A DNA stretch of 64,000 bases from Glandiceps talaboti (GCF_964340395.1 NC_135571.1:15477221-15541220); one strand, 5' to 3'. Shown: positions 11,269 through 24,800, counted from the stretch's first letter. Numbers and translations are program-made. The notes: generated by a model not told the origin, from the sequence alone.

Positions 11269-11776
11269 CATGGGCTGCTGTATTCAAAATCCATATGGAT
11301 AACACTATGACTATGAATCCAAAAATCTGTTAGATGACATTTGGGCTATGAATATGTGGCTTTCACTATAGGAACTAAGCATATCATGGAAAATCAACTT
11401 GTATTTTCATTGTCATTGCTCTATTAAGGACAGCGTTTATCTGAAGATGAAAAAAGTGATTTATTTCTCTCCAGTGCATTGGATATCAGTTCTCAAATCA
11501 TTGTCCACTTTCAGTTATGACATAAACCCAATGATCTGAAAGATATTATGTCATGGGTTTACACATTAAGGTAAAATGTAAACAAAAGATGTGTCCTCAG
11601 AGAAAGTCAAATTGAAGGAAGGATTGTAGTTCTATTGTTAATACTGAGTTTTCAAACTGTCTGCAGTTAATACTGAATTTTCAAACTGTCTGCAGTTAAT
11701 ACCTAGTTTTCAAACTTGAAATATGTTCTAAGGAAAGGGTGTTTTGTGATAGAACACAAAATGTGAATAAATAAAA
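11269..11776 (+). other. 3' UTR of the coiled-coil-like gene with polyadenylation signals
   Basis: About 500 bp without coding potential following the stop, ending in two overlapping AATAAA hexamers at 11766-11775. Near 11636-11715 a 29-bp motif (TTTTCAAACTGTCTGCAG core) is repeated three times. The sequence turns AT-rich and T-rich just after the hexamers, as expected at a cleavage site. Confidence 0.6.
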
Positions 11777-11779
11777 TTC

Positions 11780-12600
11780 TATAAAAGTTATTTTTTATTT
11801 TGCATTGTCATCATATCAGTAAGTTTCCCTCTGAATCCCAGAATAACTCTAAATATTAAAGTTGTGAAAGTGTTATTTGTCTAGTCATTGCAAGTCCAAC
11901 AACAGAATCTAAATATATTTTCAATTTAAATAGGGCTACCTTGCAATTGAATTATAAAGTAGAAATAAGTGCGTACCAGGTTATATAACACTTAATATCA
12001 TATACCTATAATCACATCCTTATGCATTGCTATGGAGAAATTGTGAGCTGTACCCAGGTAGTAATTTTCCGTAGCATGGACCGGCACACTTTGCCCAAAT
12101 AAGGTCAGTTGTGGGAATTTTGGACTACTTTCTTTTCCAATGTTATGCATGCTGCAAATATTGTTGACAAGAGTGTCTGTCAAGCATACATGTAGGACAA
12201 GTGTATGTTGTACTCTTTTATGTCATCTGATGACAAGATTCAATAGAAACTCTCATGTTTTGAAAGTATGTGTAGTTGTGACTTGTATCTATTTATTTTA
12301 TTTTGAATTTATGAATATCAATATAAATGAAGCCATATAGCGCCCTCAATCAATCTTTTCATACCTCTAGCTCAAGTGTGTTGTTGTTGTTCATAATTCT
12401 ACCAAGAATAAGACAAATAGTGCCCTCAATGAGATGTTTATAATTCTTCCTAGCACAAGATAAATAGCACCAAGAGGTGCGTTGGATTTGCACAATCATG
12501 ATTGTGATTAATCTGACATCATTTCAGGAAGTGAGGTTGTAAACAAAATGCTCAATCATATAAACATTTACAAAAGTTTCACACATTTCCTTTAAATTAA
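11780..12600. other. intergenic, mostly unique; scattered degenerate units of the 48-bp repeat
   Basis: AT-rich sequence between the two convergent genes. Single decayed copies of the downstream 48-bp unit occur near 12340 and 12405-12480 (AAATAGTGCCCTCAA). No exon or RNA gene seen. Confidence 0.5.
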
Positions 12601-12606
12601 ATGATA

Positions 12607-12745
12607 CAGTGATGATAACAAATTTTATCTCAACTAACACAATTTCTAACTTGCCGTCACTCACACCCACATACAGTGATGATAACAAATTACATATCTC
12701 AACTAACACAATTTCTAACTTGCCGTCACTCACACCCACATACAC
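12607..12745. repeat. two-copy direct tandem duplication (~68 bp)
   Basis: CAGTGATGATAACAAATT and CAATTTCTAACTTGCCGTCA each occur twice, with only a few differences between copies. It may be the early stage of an array. Confidence 0.85.
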
Positions 12746-12879
12746 GATCCCATCCTGTAATCACTTCAGTAATGGTTCGGGTCATGATTACTGTGTTTAC
12801 CAATCATTATGTGATTGATACTTGTGTTGTGAATGTGATCGATAAATCATGACTACGAATGTGCAAACCCTGCTGTAGG

Positions 12880-14125
12880 ACAAATAGCGCCCTCAACTGA
12901 GATGTTCATGGTCCTACCTCCGGTAAGACAAATAGCACCCTCAACTGAGAGGTTTATAATTTTACCTACGGTAAGACATAGTGCCCTCAACTGAGAGGTT
13001 TATAATTTTACCTCAGGTAAGACATAGTGCCCTCAACTGAGAGGTTTATAATTTTACCTCAGGTAAGACAAATAGCACCCTCAACTGAGAGGTTTATAAT
13101 TCTATCGCCTGTAAGACAAATAGCGCCCTCAACTGAGAGGTTTATAATTTTACCTCTGGTAAGACAAATAGCACCCTCAACTGAGAGGTTTATAATTTTA
13201 CCTCTGGTAAGACAAATAGCACCCTCAACTGAGAGGTTTATAATTCTATCGCCTGTAAGACAAATAGCGCCCTCAACTGAGAGGTTTATAATTTTACCTC
13301 CGGTAAGACAAATAGCACCCTCAACTAAGATGTTCATAATTCTATCGCCTGTAGCGCCCTCAACTGAGGTGTTTATAATTCTATCGCCTGTAAGACAAAT
13401 AGCGCCCTCAACTGAGGTGTTTATAATTCTATCGCCTGTAAGACAAATAGCGCCCTCAACTGAGAGGTTTATAATGCTCTCCTGCAAGACGAATAGCACC
13501 CTCAACTAAGATGGTCATAATCCTATTTTCTGTAAGAGAAATAGCCTCAACTAAGAGGTTTATAATTTTACCTCCTGCAAGATGAATAGTGCCATCATCT
13601 CAGATGTTCATGATTCTATCTCCTGTAAGAGAAATAGCGCCCTCACTAAGATATTCATAATTTTCTCCTTTAAGACAAATAGCGCCCTCACTAAGATATT
13701 CATAATTTTCTCCTTTAAGACAAATAGCGCCCTCACTAAGATATTCATGATTCTACCTCCTGTAAGACAAATAGTGCCCTCAACTGAGATGCTCATGATT
13801 TTGTCTCCTGTATATGAAGTGGCCTCAACTGAGATGTTCATAATTCTACCTCCTGTAACAAATAGCGCCCTCAACTGAGAGGTTTATAAATTGAACTGTA
13901 AGAAATAGCGCCCTCAACTGAGAGGTTTATAAATTGACCTCCTGTAAGACAAATAACACCCTCAACTGAGAGGTTTATAATTTTACCTCTGGTAAGACAA
14001 ATAGCACCCTTAACTGAGTTTTAAAATTGTACCTCCTGTAAGACAAATAGCACCCTCAGTTAAAATGTTCTTTATTCTACCTTCTGTAAGACAAATAGCG
14101 CCCTCAAACCATATGTTCATAATTC
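12880..14125. repeat. 48-bp minisatellite array
   Basis: About 25 units with core TAGCGCCCTCAACTGAGAGG and TTTATAATTTTACCTC..GTAAGACAAA. The period of 48 is a multiple of three, so open frames of up to 160 codons arise on both strands with a 16-residue peptide repeat. Unit divergence increases towards 14100. Frames have no independent coding signal. Confidence 0.93.
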
Positions 14126-14129
14126 TGTG

Positions 14130-14880
14130 TATGTAAACCATGCACTTTTTTTCACACTTTGTGATTGTTCAACATCTCCAGTAGTTTAGCTGTTTTTTGT
14201 TGTAACAAGTGTTTGTTAACATCAAGTCCAGAGAATGTCAGTGCTTAAGGCCCACTTCAGTTTATAATTAACTCCTCAGTGTTTAAAGCTGTTATTTAAT
14301 AGAGCCATACAAAAAGATGGCGTACAACAAAAGAATGAACTCATGCAATTCATATGGTTCATATGGTTGATAAGATAACAATGTGATGACATGGGATTGA
14401 AACATAGGCCTTTATATCATGCTGAACATAGTGAATAAGCAAGAACAATTAGATCAATAGTAGTAGGTTTATTATCAACATTTATTACATGTGTGGTATA
14501 TAATCATGTGACCATCACATGACTAGACTAGACCAATTACATACAGTATGCCAATATGACTGGAAGACACATTAGTCAGCCAATCACACACTTCAATGTA
14601 TACTTTATATCAACCCTGCTACTTTATAAAACTGAAATTTGGATATATTCATGATAAAATAATGAAATACAAATAGATTTATTTAGTAAGAAATCAGTCA
14701 AGTAACTCTGATTATTGCTAGGGTCTTTTATGAGGCAGTATTCAAGGTTTCCATGCAAATTACTGATTCAACCCCATTTGACATCATGTCATCTATGAAA
14801 CTTGTCAACAAAAATTTACTTCCATAAAAAAAGACAACTCGTTGCAACCTCACTTCTTTTACCTTGAGATACCTTTGTGC
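14130..14880. other. no feature seen
   Basis: AT-rich intergenic sequence between the 48-bp array and the short 27-bp array. No conserved frame, splice-flanked exon or RNA structure was recognised. Confidence 0.4.
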
Positions 14881-14966
14881 AATCTTTTCTGCTGCACATA
14901 TCTATATATTCTTTTCTGCTGCACATATCTATATATTCTTTTCTGCTGCACATATCTATATATTCC
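14880..14966. repeat. 27-bp tandem repeat, three copies
   Basis: TTTTCTGCTGCACATATCTA followed by TATATTC is repeated three times without change. The period is a multiple of three, so it reads through as a nine-residue peptide repeat that has no other coding support. Confidence 0.9.
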
Positions 14967-15084
14967 CATTGGAAAAAATAAACTCTGAAAAGTGACAAGA
15001 AATATCCACACAAACCATTGATTTACAAAAAAATCAACATGAAAAATAATGAGTATTAGACTATAATGTAATGTCAGATTGTAA

Positions 15085-15345
15085 CGCCAACGGCTTTGTA
15101 GCCTAAGTGATTATATACTCATCTCATTTTACAATTTTCCATTGATACATACATATCCCACCAAACTTTAGTACAATCTACCTCGTTGTTTTGACCAAAA
15201 ATCTTAATTTTTCACCTAATTTTCAAATCTAAAAACTGCTAGCAATATCACCACCAAATTCCATTTTTGTGCTGTTTGGCAAAATTGGATATTGCATGTG
15301 ATGGACGATGGATGACTGCACAGACAGACAGACAGACAGACAGAT
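15085..15345 (+). repeat. dispersed repeat copy ending in (CAGA)n
   Basis: Starts near GTAACGCCAACGGC, carries GACCAAAAATCTTAATTTTT and ends in a CAGA tract and GATCCCAATGT. These pieces match the order seen in 31950-33330 (GTAGCACAACTGTA start, GACCAAAAAT motifs, CAGACAGA end). A short, diverged copy of the same family. Confidence 0.6.
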
Positions 15346-15418
15346 CCCAATGTAATAGCAATCTAATGACAAGTTGAACAAAAGATGTTGTTAGTCTGTT
15401 TTGATGACTATCTGGGAG

Positions 15419-15424
15419 TTTATT
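15419..15424 (-). terminator. probable ALDH16A1 polyadenylation signal
   Basis: TTTATT on the plus strand is AATAAA on the gene strand, about 92 nt past the ALDH16A1 stop codon. This would give a short 3' UTR. Position and hexamer are the only evidence. Confidence 0.5.
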
Positions 15425-15515
15425 AGTCACTGGCACACTGATAGGTAGTAGAGTTATCTTCATGGTAACAAATAGGTCATCTCCATGGATACACATGACT
15501 ACAGTCTCATTATCC

Positions 15516-15815
15516 CTAGTTAGCAAATGTCTCTCCCATAGGTATCCAGATGTTCTTATGTTGTATTGCATGGTATAGGAATTCTTCTCCTTGGCCTTGT
15601 TCTTTGGCCAGCCAATCACGTGCCTTGCCATAGTTCACCCAGGTGCGTTTTACATTCTCGGCAGATGTCCACTCCACAAATTTGGAGCCTTCAGGTGAGC
15701 CAAAGTACCACATAGACTGGACATCTTGATGTTCTGCTAGATACTTGGTGAGATGATCACGATCACCAGTCAGGATGTTTACCACACCACCTGGTAAATC
15801 TGATGTATCAAATAC
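15516..15815 (-). CDS. ALDH16A1: ALDH16A1 exon 12 (residues 727-825 and stop)
   Basis: Opens [20 protein letters not shown] and carries [20 protein letters not shown]. It ends with an ALDH16-type C-terminus (NIWIPMG). The acceptor is TGTTGTAG after a GTT repeat tract. Confidence 0.95.
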   Translation of the reverse strand, partial: VFDTSDLPGGVVNILTGDRDHLTKYLAEHQDVQSMWYFGSPEGSKFVEWTSAENVKRTWVNYGKARDWLAKEQGQGEEFLYHAIQHKNIWIPMGETFAN

Positions 15816-18800
15816 CTACAACAACAACAAAAACAACAACAACAGTTTTGTATAAGAAATGTAAACATGACATCATGTGTAGCAGCTGTGCAGCTGTCGC
15901 ATAGTGGCTCAATGACTAGTACGCATGCAGGTCCTATATACTGTACTATGCAATAAAAAATACCACCAATGGCGTTGTAGCACAACTGTACAATTTTTAA
16001 AAATGTTTATCCATATGCTAGTCCATGCTAACAATAGGTGTTCATTTGTTCAATGAATATCCAGTTGCCTATCCAACCATGTCGCTATGTTTGCGATATA
16101 CGCTATCATTTGGCTGTTGCTATGGGCGTGGTCATGTTGTTAGATATATTTGCATATATTTTTTAATACTCAACTATTTACAAAGACGAAGTGTGAACTG
16201 ACCACAGTTAGCTACCTGAAGCATTGATATCAGAAATGTGTGAATTACATGCCAAACATGATGCTGTAGACTTTGACAAGCATTCTTTAACGTAGTCAAA
16301 AAATATAACAGCCTCATATACCTTTTGATAAAATGGTGACATTGTGTCCGACCATTAGTTTTCTGTTCAATCTTACTCTGAAAACACTTTAAGTTAGTAG
16401 TTTGACATTGTACATCGTGCGATGATGAAAACATGTGTTTTCCAAAATGGTGAGTAGTGACGTCACTAACTATCAAAAGGTTTTGGAGTCCTCAACAGTA
16501 AGGTATAGCAAGTCTCGTGTATTATGATATTTTGTTCAGATGCGATGCGTATGTCACTATGTGTATGTATACACAACTTCTGAAATTGTACTCGTCTATT
16601 GATATTTAGTTTGAAACAAGTTTAGCTTTTCTGAGAATACTAATCAATAACTGTGATTGAAAAAAATCAGTGCAAAGATTAAGTTTAGGGAAATTAAGAG
16701 ATTTAGACGAGGGTTACAATATAGAACTGTGAACAAGTCTCATTCTAATTATACAAATATAAAGGCAATGATATTGTACTTTTGTACATATCAACTTATC
16801 CCTTGTGATGCCGCGTCGTATATATCCACAACGTAGCACTTCCGCATTCTAGGCCACGCCGTTGATATCAACAACAACAGAGTAATTTGCATATGCTGTC
16901 GATAAAGTGATGTTGTAATGGGTTTATCGCTGTCCCGCCCTTATGCCCATAATAAGTAATGATGTACACGATGTTATCTGATTAAATATTAAATTATTCA
17001 GGTGGGTCACGTGTTCGATTTCTTTCACTGTTTGCCTCCGAATGCAAATAGTGCCTACTTAGCAATGCCTAATATGGTGGCCGCTATGAATATGGATGTT
17101 GACCTTTGACATTATGCAAATATATTGAACGCAGGAAACCCGGAAGACAGAGAGTTTTTCTCTCAACACTTTCTAGACAGTGATAGCAATGATGATGAAA
17201 AATTGTACGACTTTGAGGAAGTAAATTTTGTCCAACTAGAACGTATCGAAAACCCTCCTGATGACTTCGACTTTTGGACTGACGTCATCAATGGCTGGTC
17301 CCGCAATCCTGCAGATGACAAACCACAGATGCAAATGCCTTGTGATTACTCCAAGGTTGGTTTACATGAAGACGTTACGGCAGAATCTACATCGTCTTTC
17401 ATCTTATTTTTGTTAACAGATGAAGTGTTGGATATAATCGTCAGTGAGACATATTGTTATGCTGCTATCTGTAGACTTATATGTATGCAGTATTCAGGGG
17501 TGAACAAATCATTTTGTGAACTGGTGGTCCCCAGACCAGTGCCTTAAAAAATTCAGTGGTCCTGTTGAAAGAAGTAGTGGTCCCAGGTCCCGCTAATGTG
17601 AAACATTAAATCTTTCTTACCTATGAATCTGTATATTCAGACAACTTTTTAACATAGTTATTAACAGTAAGGTACTGGTGCGAAGGACCAGACAAGGTAA
17701 AATTTGTGTACTTGTTAGAACTGATCACTTGTTCTGGGACTTTACATGTATATATAAACAATTCAGTATAGTCATAGACGTTGGAGAGTAATGTATGATG
17801 TAGTAAATATCAAAGACTGGCGACAGTCGTTCATGCCTTTTGTGCTAAGTTTCATCTAAAACAAAGACGTTGACATTTCTAAATGGCATCATTGGATGAC
17901 CTCGATGCCCAACATGGCCATTGTCATGCTCATAGTCATTGAAAATGACATACTCCCTGCTATGATTGGGTTTTAAGGAACTGGCAGTTTATGTTGTCAT
18001 TTTCAAACCTGGTTAATGTTGTTTGGCCTCATATGGTTGTTTTTGATATCACTACTCTGTTCAAGCATGTCTGAGTTATGGCTTTGGACATGAAAACTGC
18101 GCCAACAAAATGTCGGATTGTATCACGACGAAAATGGATATGCACATGTATGTCATAGAACACTGTGCTAATACCAACTTTGAATGAGATCTGTTCAAGC
18201 ATGTCTGAGTTATGGCTTTGGACGTGGAAAATTCGCAAACAAAATGGCTGCCAGGCAGCCATATTGGATCATATCACGACAACAATGATTATGCACATGT
18301 GTGTCATATAACACTGTCCTAATAGCAACTTTGAATGAGATCTGTTCACGTGAATGCCGTGACCATAACGGCCCGTGACCATAACGGCCTTTTACCAAAA
18401 CGGCCCGTTTTGGAACACCCTGTGGTCAAAACGGCCCGTTTTCGGAACACCCCTAGTCAAAACCTGTAACATCCTGGAGTCAAAAACAGTCTGAAGCTGG
18501 TGTTCATTAGGGCAGGTAGCAGGTTGCCAGAGACGGTCTCCGCTTTACCGTTCTCCCGGTGTCACCCACATGTGCATCGTTGGAATTGGGCAACAACATC
18601 TTGAAAATAGTTCAGTGAATCACATTGGACCACTCCGTATTTGCTAAGCCATATGCGGCCCAAAATGAACCACTGTTTTCAATGCCTATGCTACACAACC
18701 GGTCGTACGACCAGATTTCGGTCGTGGATGTTTAGTATGATATAATACATAGGGCTATAGTAATAAATACCCGGATGTTCGTTTGACCTCGGACACTAAA

Positions 18801-21800
18801 TTTATTCTATCTTCTCCACGATCGGTCGTATGTTGTTCGTGTATCTTAAAATGTCATTTTGAACTTAATTTGCCTTTGATCTAATTTATATTTTTGATTC
18901 TGTATACCTACATGATGAGATGACATGATGCTTCTAAAATGTTCAGTATACAGCAGCAAGGTGAGGAATTGTGTATTAGCCAGTTTAGAAAGTTTAGCTA
19001 GAAGTTTAGAAAGATAAATTAGAAGTGTCTAAATCTAAATCTAAACTTTATAAACTATCCACTGTATATACGATCTAAATATCGTTCTACATTTTATATT
19101 TAGACGATCTAAATATCGTTATCTAAACTTTATAAACTATCGACTATTTATACGATCTAAATATCGCTCTACATTTTATATTTAGACGATCTAAATATCG
19201 TTCTACATTTTATATTTAGACGATCTAAATATCGTTATCTAAACTTTATAAACTATCGACTATTTATACGATCTAAATATCGCTCTACATTTTATATTTA
19301 GACGATCTAAATATCGTTATCTAAACTTTATAAACTATCGACTATTTATACGATCTGAATATCGCTCTACATTTTATATTTAGACGATCTAAATATCGTT
19401 CTACATTTTATATTTAGACGATCTAAATATCGTTATCTAAACTTTATAAACTATCGACTATTTATACGATCTAAATATCGCTCTACATTTTATATTTAGA
19501 CGATCTAAATATCGTTATCTAAACTTTATAAACTATCGACTATTTATACGATCTAAATATCGCTCTACATTTTATATTTAGATGATCTAAATATCGTTCT
19601 ACATTTTATATTTAGACGATCTAAACATCGTTATCTAAACTTTATAAACTATCGACTATTTATACGATCTAAATATCGCTCTACATTTTACATTTAGACG
19701 ATCTAAATATCGTTATCTAAACTTTATAAACTATCGACTATTTATACGATCTAAATATCGCTCTACATTTTACATTTAGACGATCTAAATATCGTTATCT
19801 AAACTTTATAAACTATCGACTATTTATACGATCTAAATATCGCTCTACATTTTATATTTAGACGATCTAAATATCGTTCTACATTTTATATTTAGACGAT
19901 CTAAATATCGTTATCTAAACTTTATAAACTATCGACTATTTATACGATCTAAATATCGCTCTACATTTTATATTTAGATGATCTAAATATCGTTCTACAT
20001 TTTATATTTAGACGATCTAAACATCGTTATCTAAACTTTATAAACTATCGACTATTTATACGATCTAAATATCGCTCTACATTTTACATTTAGACGATCT
20101 AAATATCGTTATCTAAACTTTATAAACTATCGACTATTTATACGATCTAAATATCAAACGCTATCATGTTTCTTATTATGATGTTATAGAGAAGATTACA
20201 TGCTCGTGTAAATGATTATTCGGAAATAACGATCCCGTCGGGGGAACATCTACTGACTTATATGTACTGAGTATGTCTGAGCTCCCGGACTGAGAGACAA
20301 CAGTAAATGAGTTCATGTTTTTATCAGCTGGCGGACCGTTTTGACAACAGGAGTTCAACAGAAAGGGGGAGACCGTCTCCAACAGTTAGCTCCCGGACTG
20401 AGAGACAACAACGACGACCGTGAGTTATGTGCTTGCCGTTTTGACAACGGGAGTCCAACGGAAAGGGGGAGACCGTCTCCAACAGTTAGCTCTGGACTGA
20501 GACACTGAACGATCGTGAGTTATGTGCTTGTCGTTTTGACAACGGGAGTTCAACGGAAAGGGGGAGACCGTCTACAACAGCTAGCTCTGGACTGAAAGAC
20601 AATGACAACCGTGAGTTATGTGCTTGTTTGTTGTTCCAAAACGGGACTTTATGACCACAGGTCGTTTTGGTTAAGGACCGTTTTGACTACGGGCCGTTTT
20701 GACTACGTGATTTCCAAAACGGGCCGTTTTGACCACCGGGTGTTCCAAAAACGGGCCATTTTGACCACGTGCCGTTATGGTCACGGGCCGTTATGTCTGG
20801 CTACCGTTCACGCATGTCTGAGTTTATGCTTTGGACAGGGAAAATTCACAAACATAATGGCTGCTAGGCGGCCATATTGGATGAAACAAATTTACGTGCA
20901 TATGTATGCCATTGTATGTTGCCCCTGTACCAAGTTTGAAAAAAATCGGTCCAGGCATCTACAAGAAACGGCTGCGGATGGACGGATGGATGCACAGACA
21001 GACAGAACACAATCCATAAGTCCCCATCCCAGACTTCGTCCGGAGGGGACTAATGAGTGGTAACTTAGTGTCAGCTATCTTTATGCTACAATACTTCTTG
21101 ACAACAAATGGCTTGTGAATAGCACTCCTAGTGGCCAAACCATGAAATCTTTTATCTTTACTATAACTGGAATATGGCATACTGACTGAACTCAAATCAG
21201 GTATTAACATATAAATGATCTAATGATGTAATTTATTATATGCATAAAAAAATAGCGCCAATGGCAATCGGTCCAGGGGTTTTTGACTTTAAGTTGACTT
21301 TAAAACACACACACACACAAACACACACAAACAAACAAACACACACAGTTGGCCATGCCTGTAGCACTACTGAAACGTATAAGTTCAGTTGTGCTAAAAA
21401 TATACAGAAACTCCCTACCATGCAATCAACAGTTCTAACAATGCCAGAATACAAATTGTGATGTCATAGATGGCATGCATCCACATTAACATTATACTAG
21501 AATAGTTTAATCCAAGATTTTGTTAAATGTTTTCACTTGTCTATTAAACAGGTTATAAGCTCAGCTTGTGCCACTACACTAATCACATTCATGCAATGGA
21601 CTACTTACCTGGTAGAAGTCAAGTGCACACAATGGGTGTTTCTGACTAGGTACTATGACAACACAGTTGCCACGGATAACAGCTGGAGCAAACAAGGATA
21701 CAAAGTTGAGGAGTGGGTTTTCATCAGGACAAGCAATTCCAATAACACCAACTGGTTCATGTACTCTTACTGTGGCGCCATACAGAGTAGTTTCCTGTGT

Positions 21801-24800
21801 TTAACATAAAATTGAAGACTATGACAGGGTCTACTCAATATTGTTGTCTCTTGTTTTGTCCTACTTTGAGAGGTTTGGTGAAAAAGAGATAGAAAATCAC
21901 ATCATGCTAAATTTGTTGAAATTTTTGTGCTGTAATTTATCAATGCAAAGAGCTAGCAATATACTTTATTCTGATTACATTTATGTATCAACACTGAAGG
22001 TGATCACAAATTTTATTGTATACATCTCAATATAATGCTAACTAATTGTCATTATAATGTTTCAGTCAGGGACAAACAAATAGTTCTAATCATTTCAACT
22101 TACTAATTCATAGTCTGACAAAAATGGCCACCATTTTGTCACAGGTCATGAAATATGTTGATGTGCATATCTGGACTATACTGTATCTGACATTTGTGCC
22201 AGGTTTCGCTGAAATTGGCACATGAACATCAGAATTATGAATGAGCACTATAATGATTTTTTGCTATTTGACCTTGAAGATAGAGGTCAAGGTCAAAGGT
22301 GAAGGTCTTATTGGATAGCTCATTATAATGGGTGAAGACACTTACATGAGGTCTCTCTATCAATTAAGTTTCCAGAGTTAGTGTGCAAATGTGATGTGAA
22401 TATGTGGACTGCTGTTTCTGAAAACAAGAAACTTAGTGCCTCATCAAACTTGTGGTTTGTCCATGAACATTTCATGTCTTGGTAATATAACTTTAATTCA
22501 AATATTACCAGTATACACTGTACATAACAACCACTCAGCTTGTAACACAAACACTACAAACCCTCCAAAAATATGTTTACAGCCCGAGATTAGCTGGTTG
22601 TCCATTGTTGATCCTCACAATGGCAGGTCATCATCAGCTAGCCTGTTTACTGCACTGTTTACTGCACTGTTGAGATACATCATTAGCTGGTTGTACCTCC
22701 TAGCCCCATAGTCTGTTTACTGCACTGTTGAGATACATCATTAGCTGGTTGTACCTCCTAGCCCTATAGTCTGTTTACTGCACTGTTGAGATACATCGTT
22801 AGCTGGTTGTACCTCCTAGCCCTATAGCCTGTTTACTGCACTGTTGAGATACATCATTAGCTGGTTGTACCTCCTAGCCCCATAGTCTGTTTACTGCACT
22901 GTTGAGATACATCATTAGCTGGTTGTACCTCCTAGCCCTATAGTCTGTTTACTGCACTGTTGAGATACATCATTAGCTGGTTGTACCTCCTAGCCCTATA
23001 GTCTGTTTAGTGCACTGTTGAGATACATCATTAGCTGGTTGTACCTCCTAGCCCTATAGTCTGTTTAGTGCACTGTTGAGATACATCATTAGCTGGTTGT
23101 ACCTCCTAGCCCCATAGTCTGTTTACTGTACTGTTGAGATACATCATTAGCTGGTTGTACCTCCTAGCCCTATAGTCTGTTTAGTGCACTGTTGAGATAC
23201 ATCATTAGCTGGTTGTACCTCCTAGCCCTATAGCCTGTTTACTGCACTGTTGAGATACATCATTAGCTGGTTGTACCTCCTAGCCCTATAGCCTGTTTAC
23301 TGCACTGTTGAGATACATCATTAGCTGGTTGTACCTCCTAGCCCTATAGAATGTTTACTGCACTGTTGAGATACATTGTTAGCTGGTTGTACCTCCTAGC
23401 CCTATAGTCTGTTTACTGCACTGTTGAGATACATCATTAGCTGGTTGTACCTCCTAGCCCTATAGTCTGTTTACTGCACTGTTGAGATACATCATTAGCT
23501 GGTTGTACCTCCTAGCCCCATAGTCTGTTTACTGCACTGTTGAGATACATCATTAGCTGGTTGTACCTCCTAGCCCTATAGCCTGTTTACTGCACTGTTG
23601 AGATACATCATTAGCTGGTTGTACCTCCTAGCCCTATAGTCTGTTTACTGCACTGTTGAGATACATCATTAGCTGGTTGTACCTCCTAGCCCTATAGTCT
23701 GTTTACTGCACTGTTGAGATACATCATTAGCTGGTTGTACCTCCTAGCCCTATAGTCTGTTTACTGCACTGTTGAGATACATCATTAGCTGGTTGTACCT
23801 CCTAGCCCCATAGTCTGTTTACTGCACTGTTGAGATACATCATTAGCTGGTTGTACCTCCTAGCCCTATAGCCTGTTTACTGCACTGTTGAGATACATCA
23901 TTAGCTGGTTGTACCTCCTAGCCCTATAGTCTGTTTACTGCACTGTTGAGATACATCATTAGCTGGTTGTACCTCCTAGCCCTATAGTCTGTTTACTGCA
24001 CTGTTGAGATACATCATTAGCTGGTTGTACCTCCCTAGCCCTATAGCTTGTTTAGTGCACTGTTGAGATACATCATTAGCTGGTTGTACCTCCTAGCCCT
24101 ATAGTCTGTTTACTGCACTGTTGAGATACATCATTAGCTGGTCATACCTCCCTATCCCTATATCCTGTTTACTGCACTGTTGAGATACATCATTAGCTGG
24201 TTGTACCTCCTAGCCCTATAGCCTGTTTACTGCACTGTTGAGATACATCATTAGCTGGTTGTACCTCCTAGCCCTATAGACTGTTTACTGCACTGTTCAG
24301 ATACATCGTTAGCTGGTTGTACATCCTAGCCCTATAGTCTGTTTAATGCACTTGTTGAGATACACCGTTAGTTGGTTGTACCTCCTAGCCTAAACAAATT
24401 AAGCTAGGAGGTACAACCATCAATGATGTATTTCAACAGTGCAGTAAACAGACTAGTCACCGACTGATCTGAAAGTGTAATCATCCATACTGGGGCAGTA
24501 TTAAATATAGAATTCTAACCTGCACTGAACCACCAAATTTATCAGCATATGCACCCCAATAGAATAATCTTTGGACAGCTGTGTCTACTTCCTTGATGGC
24601 ATCCTTCTCACTACATCCATTCATTTTACTCAGCTCTGTTGCAAATTCATTTCTTCGCTGTTCTAAATTCTCTGCCATGTAGTACACAATCTGTGCTCTG
24701 TTATGAGCAGCTCTCTTCCCCCAGCTAAAAAGTAAAGAACAGGAGAGAGATTACAGTGACTGATAGCTGTCACAGCTATGGAACAGCAGACAGATTGCAG

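Larger units (their letters stand above)
18351..20805. mobile_element. non-autonomous DNA transposon with AACGGCCCG-rich terminal inverted repeats and internal satellite
   Basis: About 2.46 kb flanked by GTTCACG on both sides (18344-18350 and 20806-20812), a 7-bp target duplication, 8 bp if one mismatch is allowed. The ends are long inverted repeats: CATAACGGCCCGTGACCATA on the left and its complement on the right, followed by several AAAACGGCCCGTTTTGGAAC-type blocks. Interior: a short GC-rich part, a 1.1-kb AT-rich satellite and three ~105-bp GC-rich repeats. No transposase frame is present. A 7-8 bp duplication fits hAT-like elements, but the ends do not look typical. Confidence 0.8.
17929..21054 (+). 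repeat. hairpin-ended dispersed repeat, interrupted by an AACGGCCCG transposon
   Basis: The start (GTCATTGAAAATGAC, self-complementary) and CTGCTATGATTGGGTTTT match the copies at 34153 and 50594. The body has repeats of CAAGCATGTCTGAGTTATGG and AAAATGGCTGCCAGGC. The 3' end has CCAGACTTCGTCCGG inside a hairpin AGTCCCC..GGGGACT. Between 18350 and 20806 it is split by a separate transposon. Confidence 0.8.

Noticed and set aside
13027-13509. 160-codon frame in the 48-bp array and its minus-strand partner
   Set aside because: Both strands are open at once because 48 is a multiple of three; the units diverge without any coding bias.
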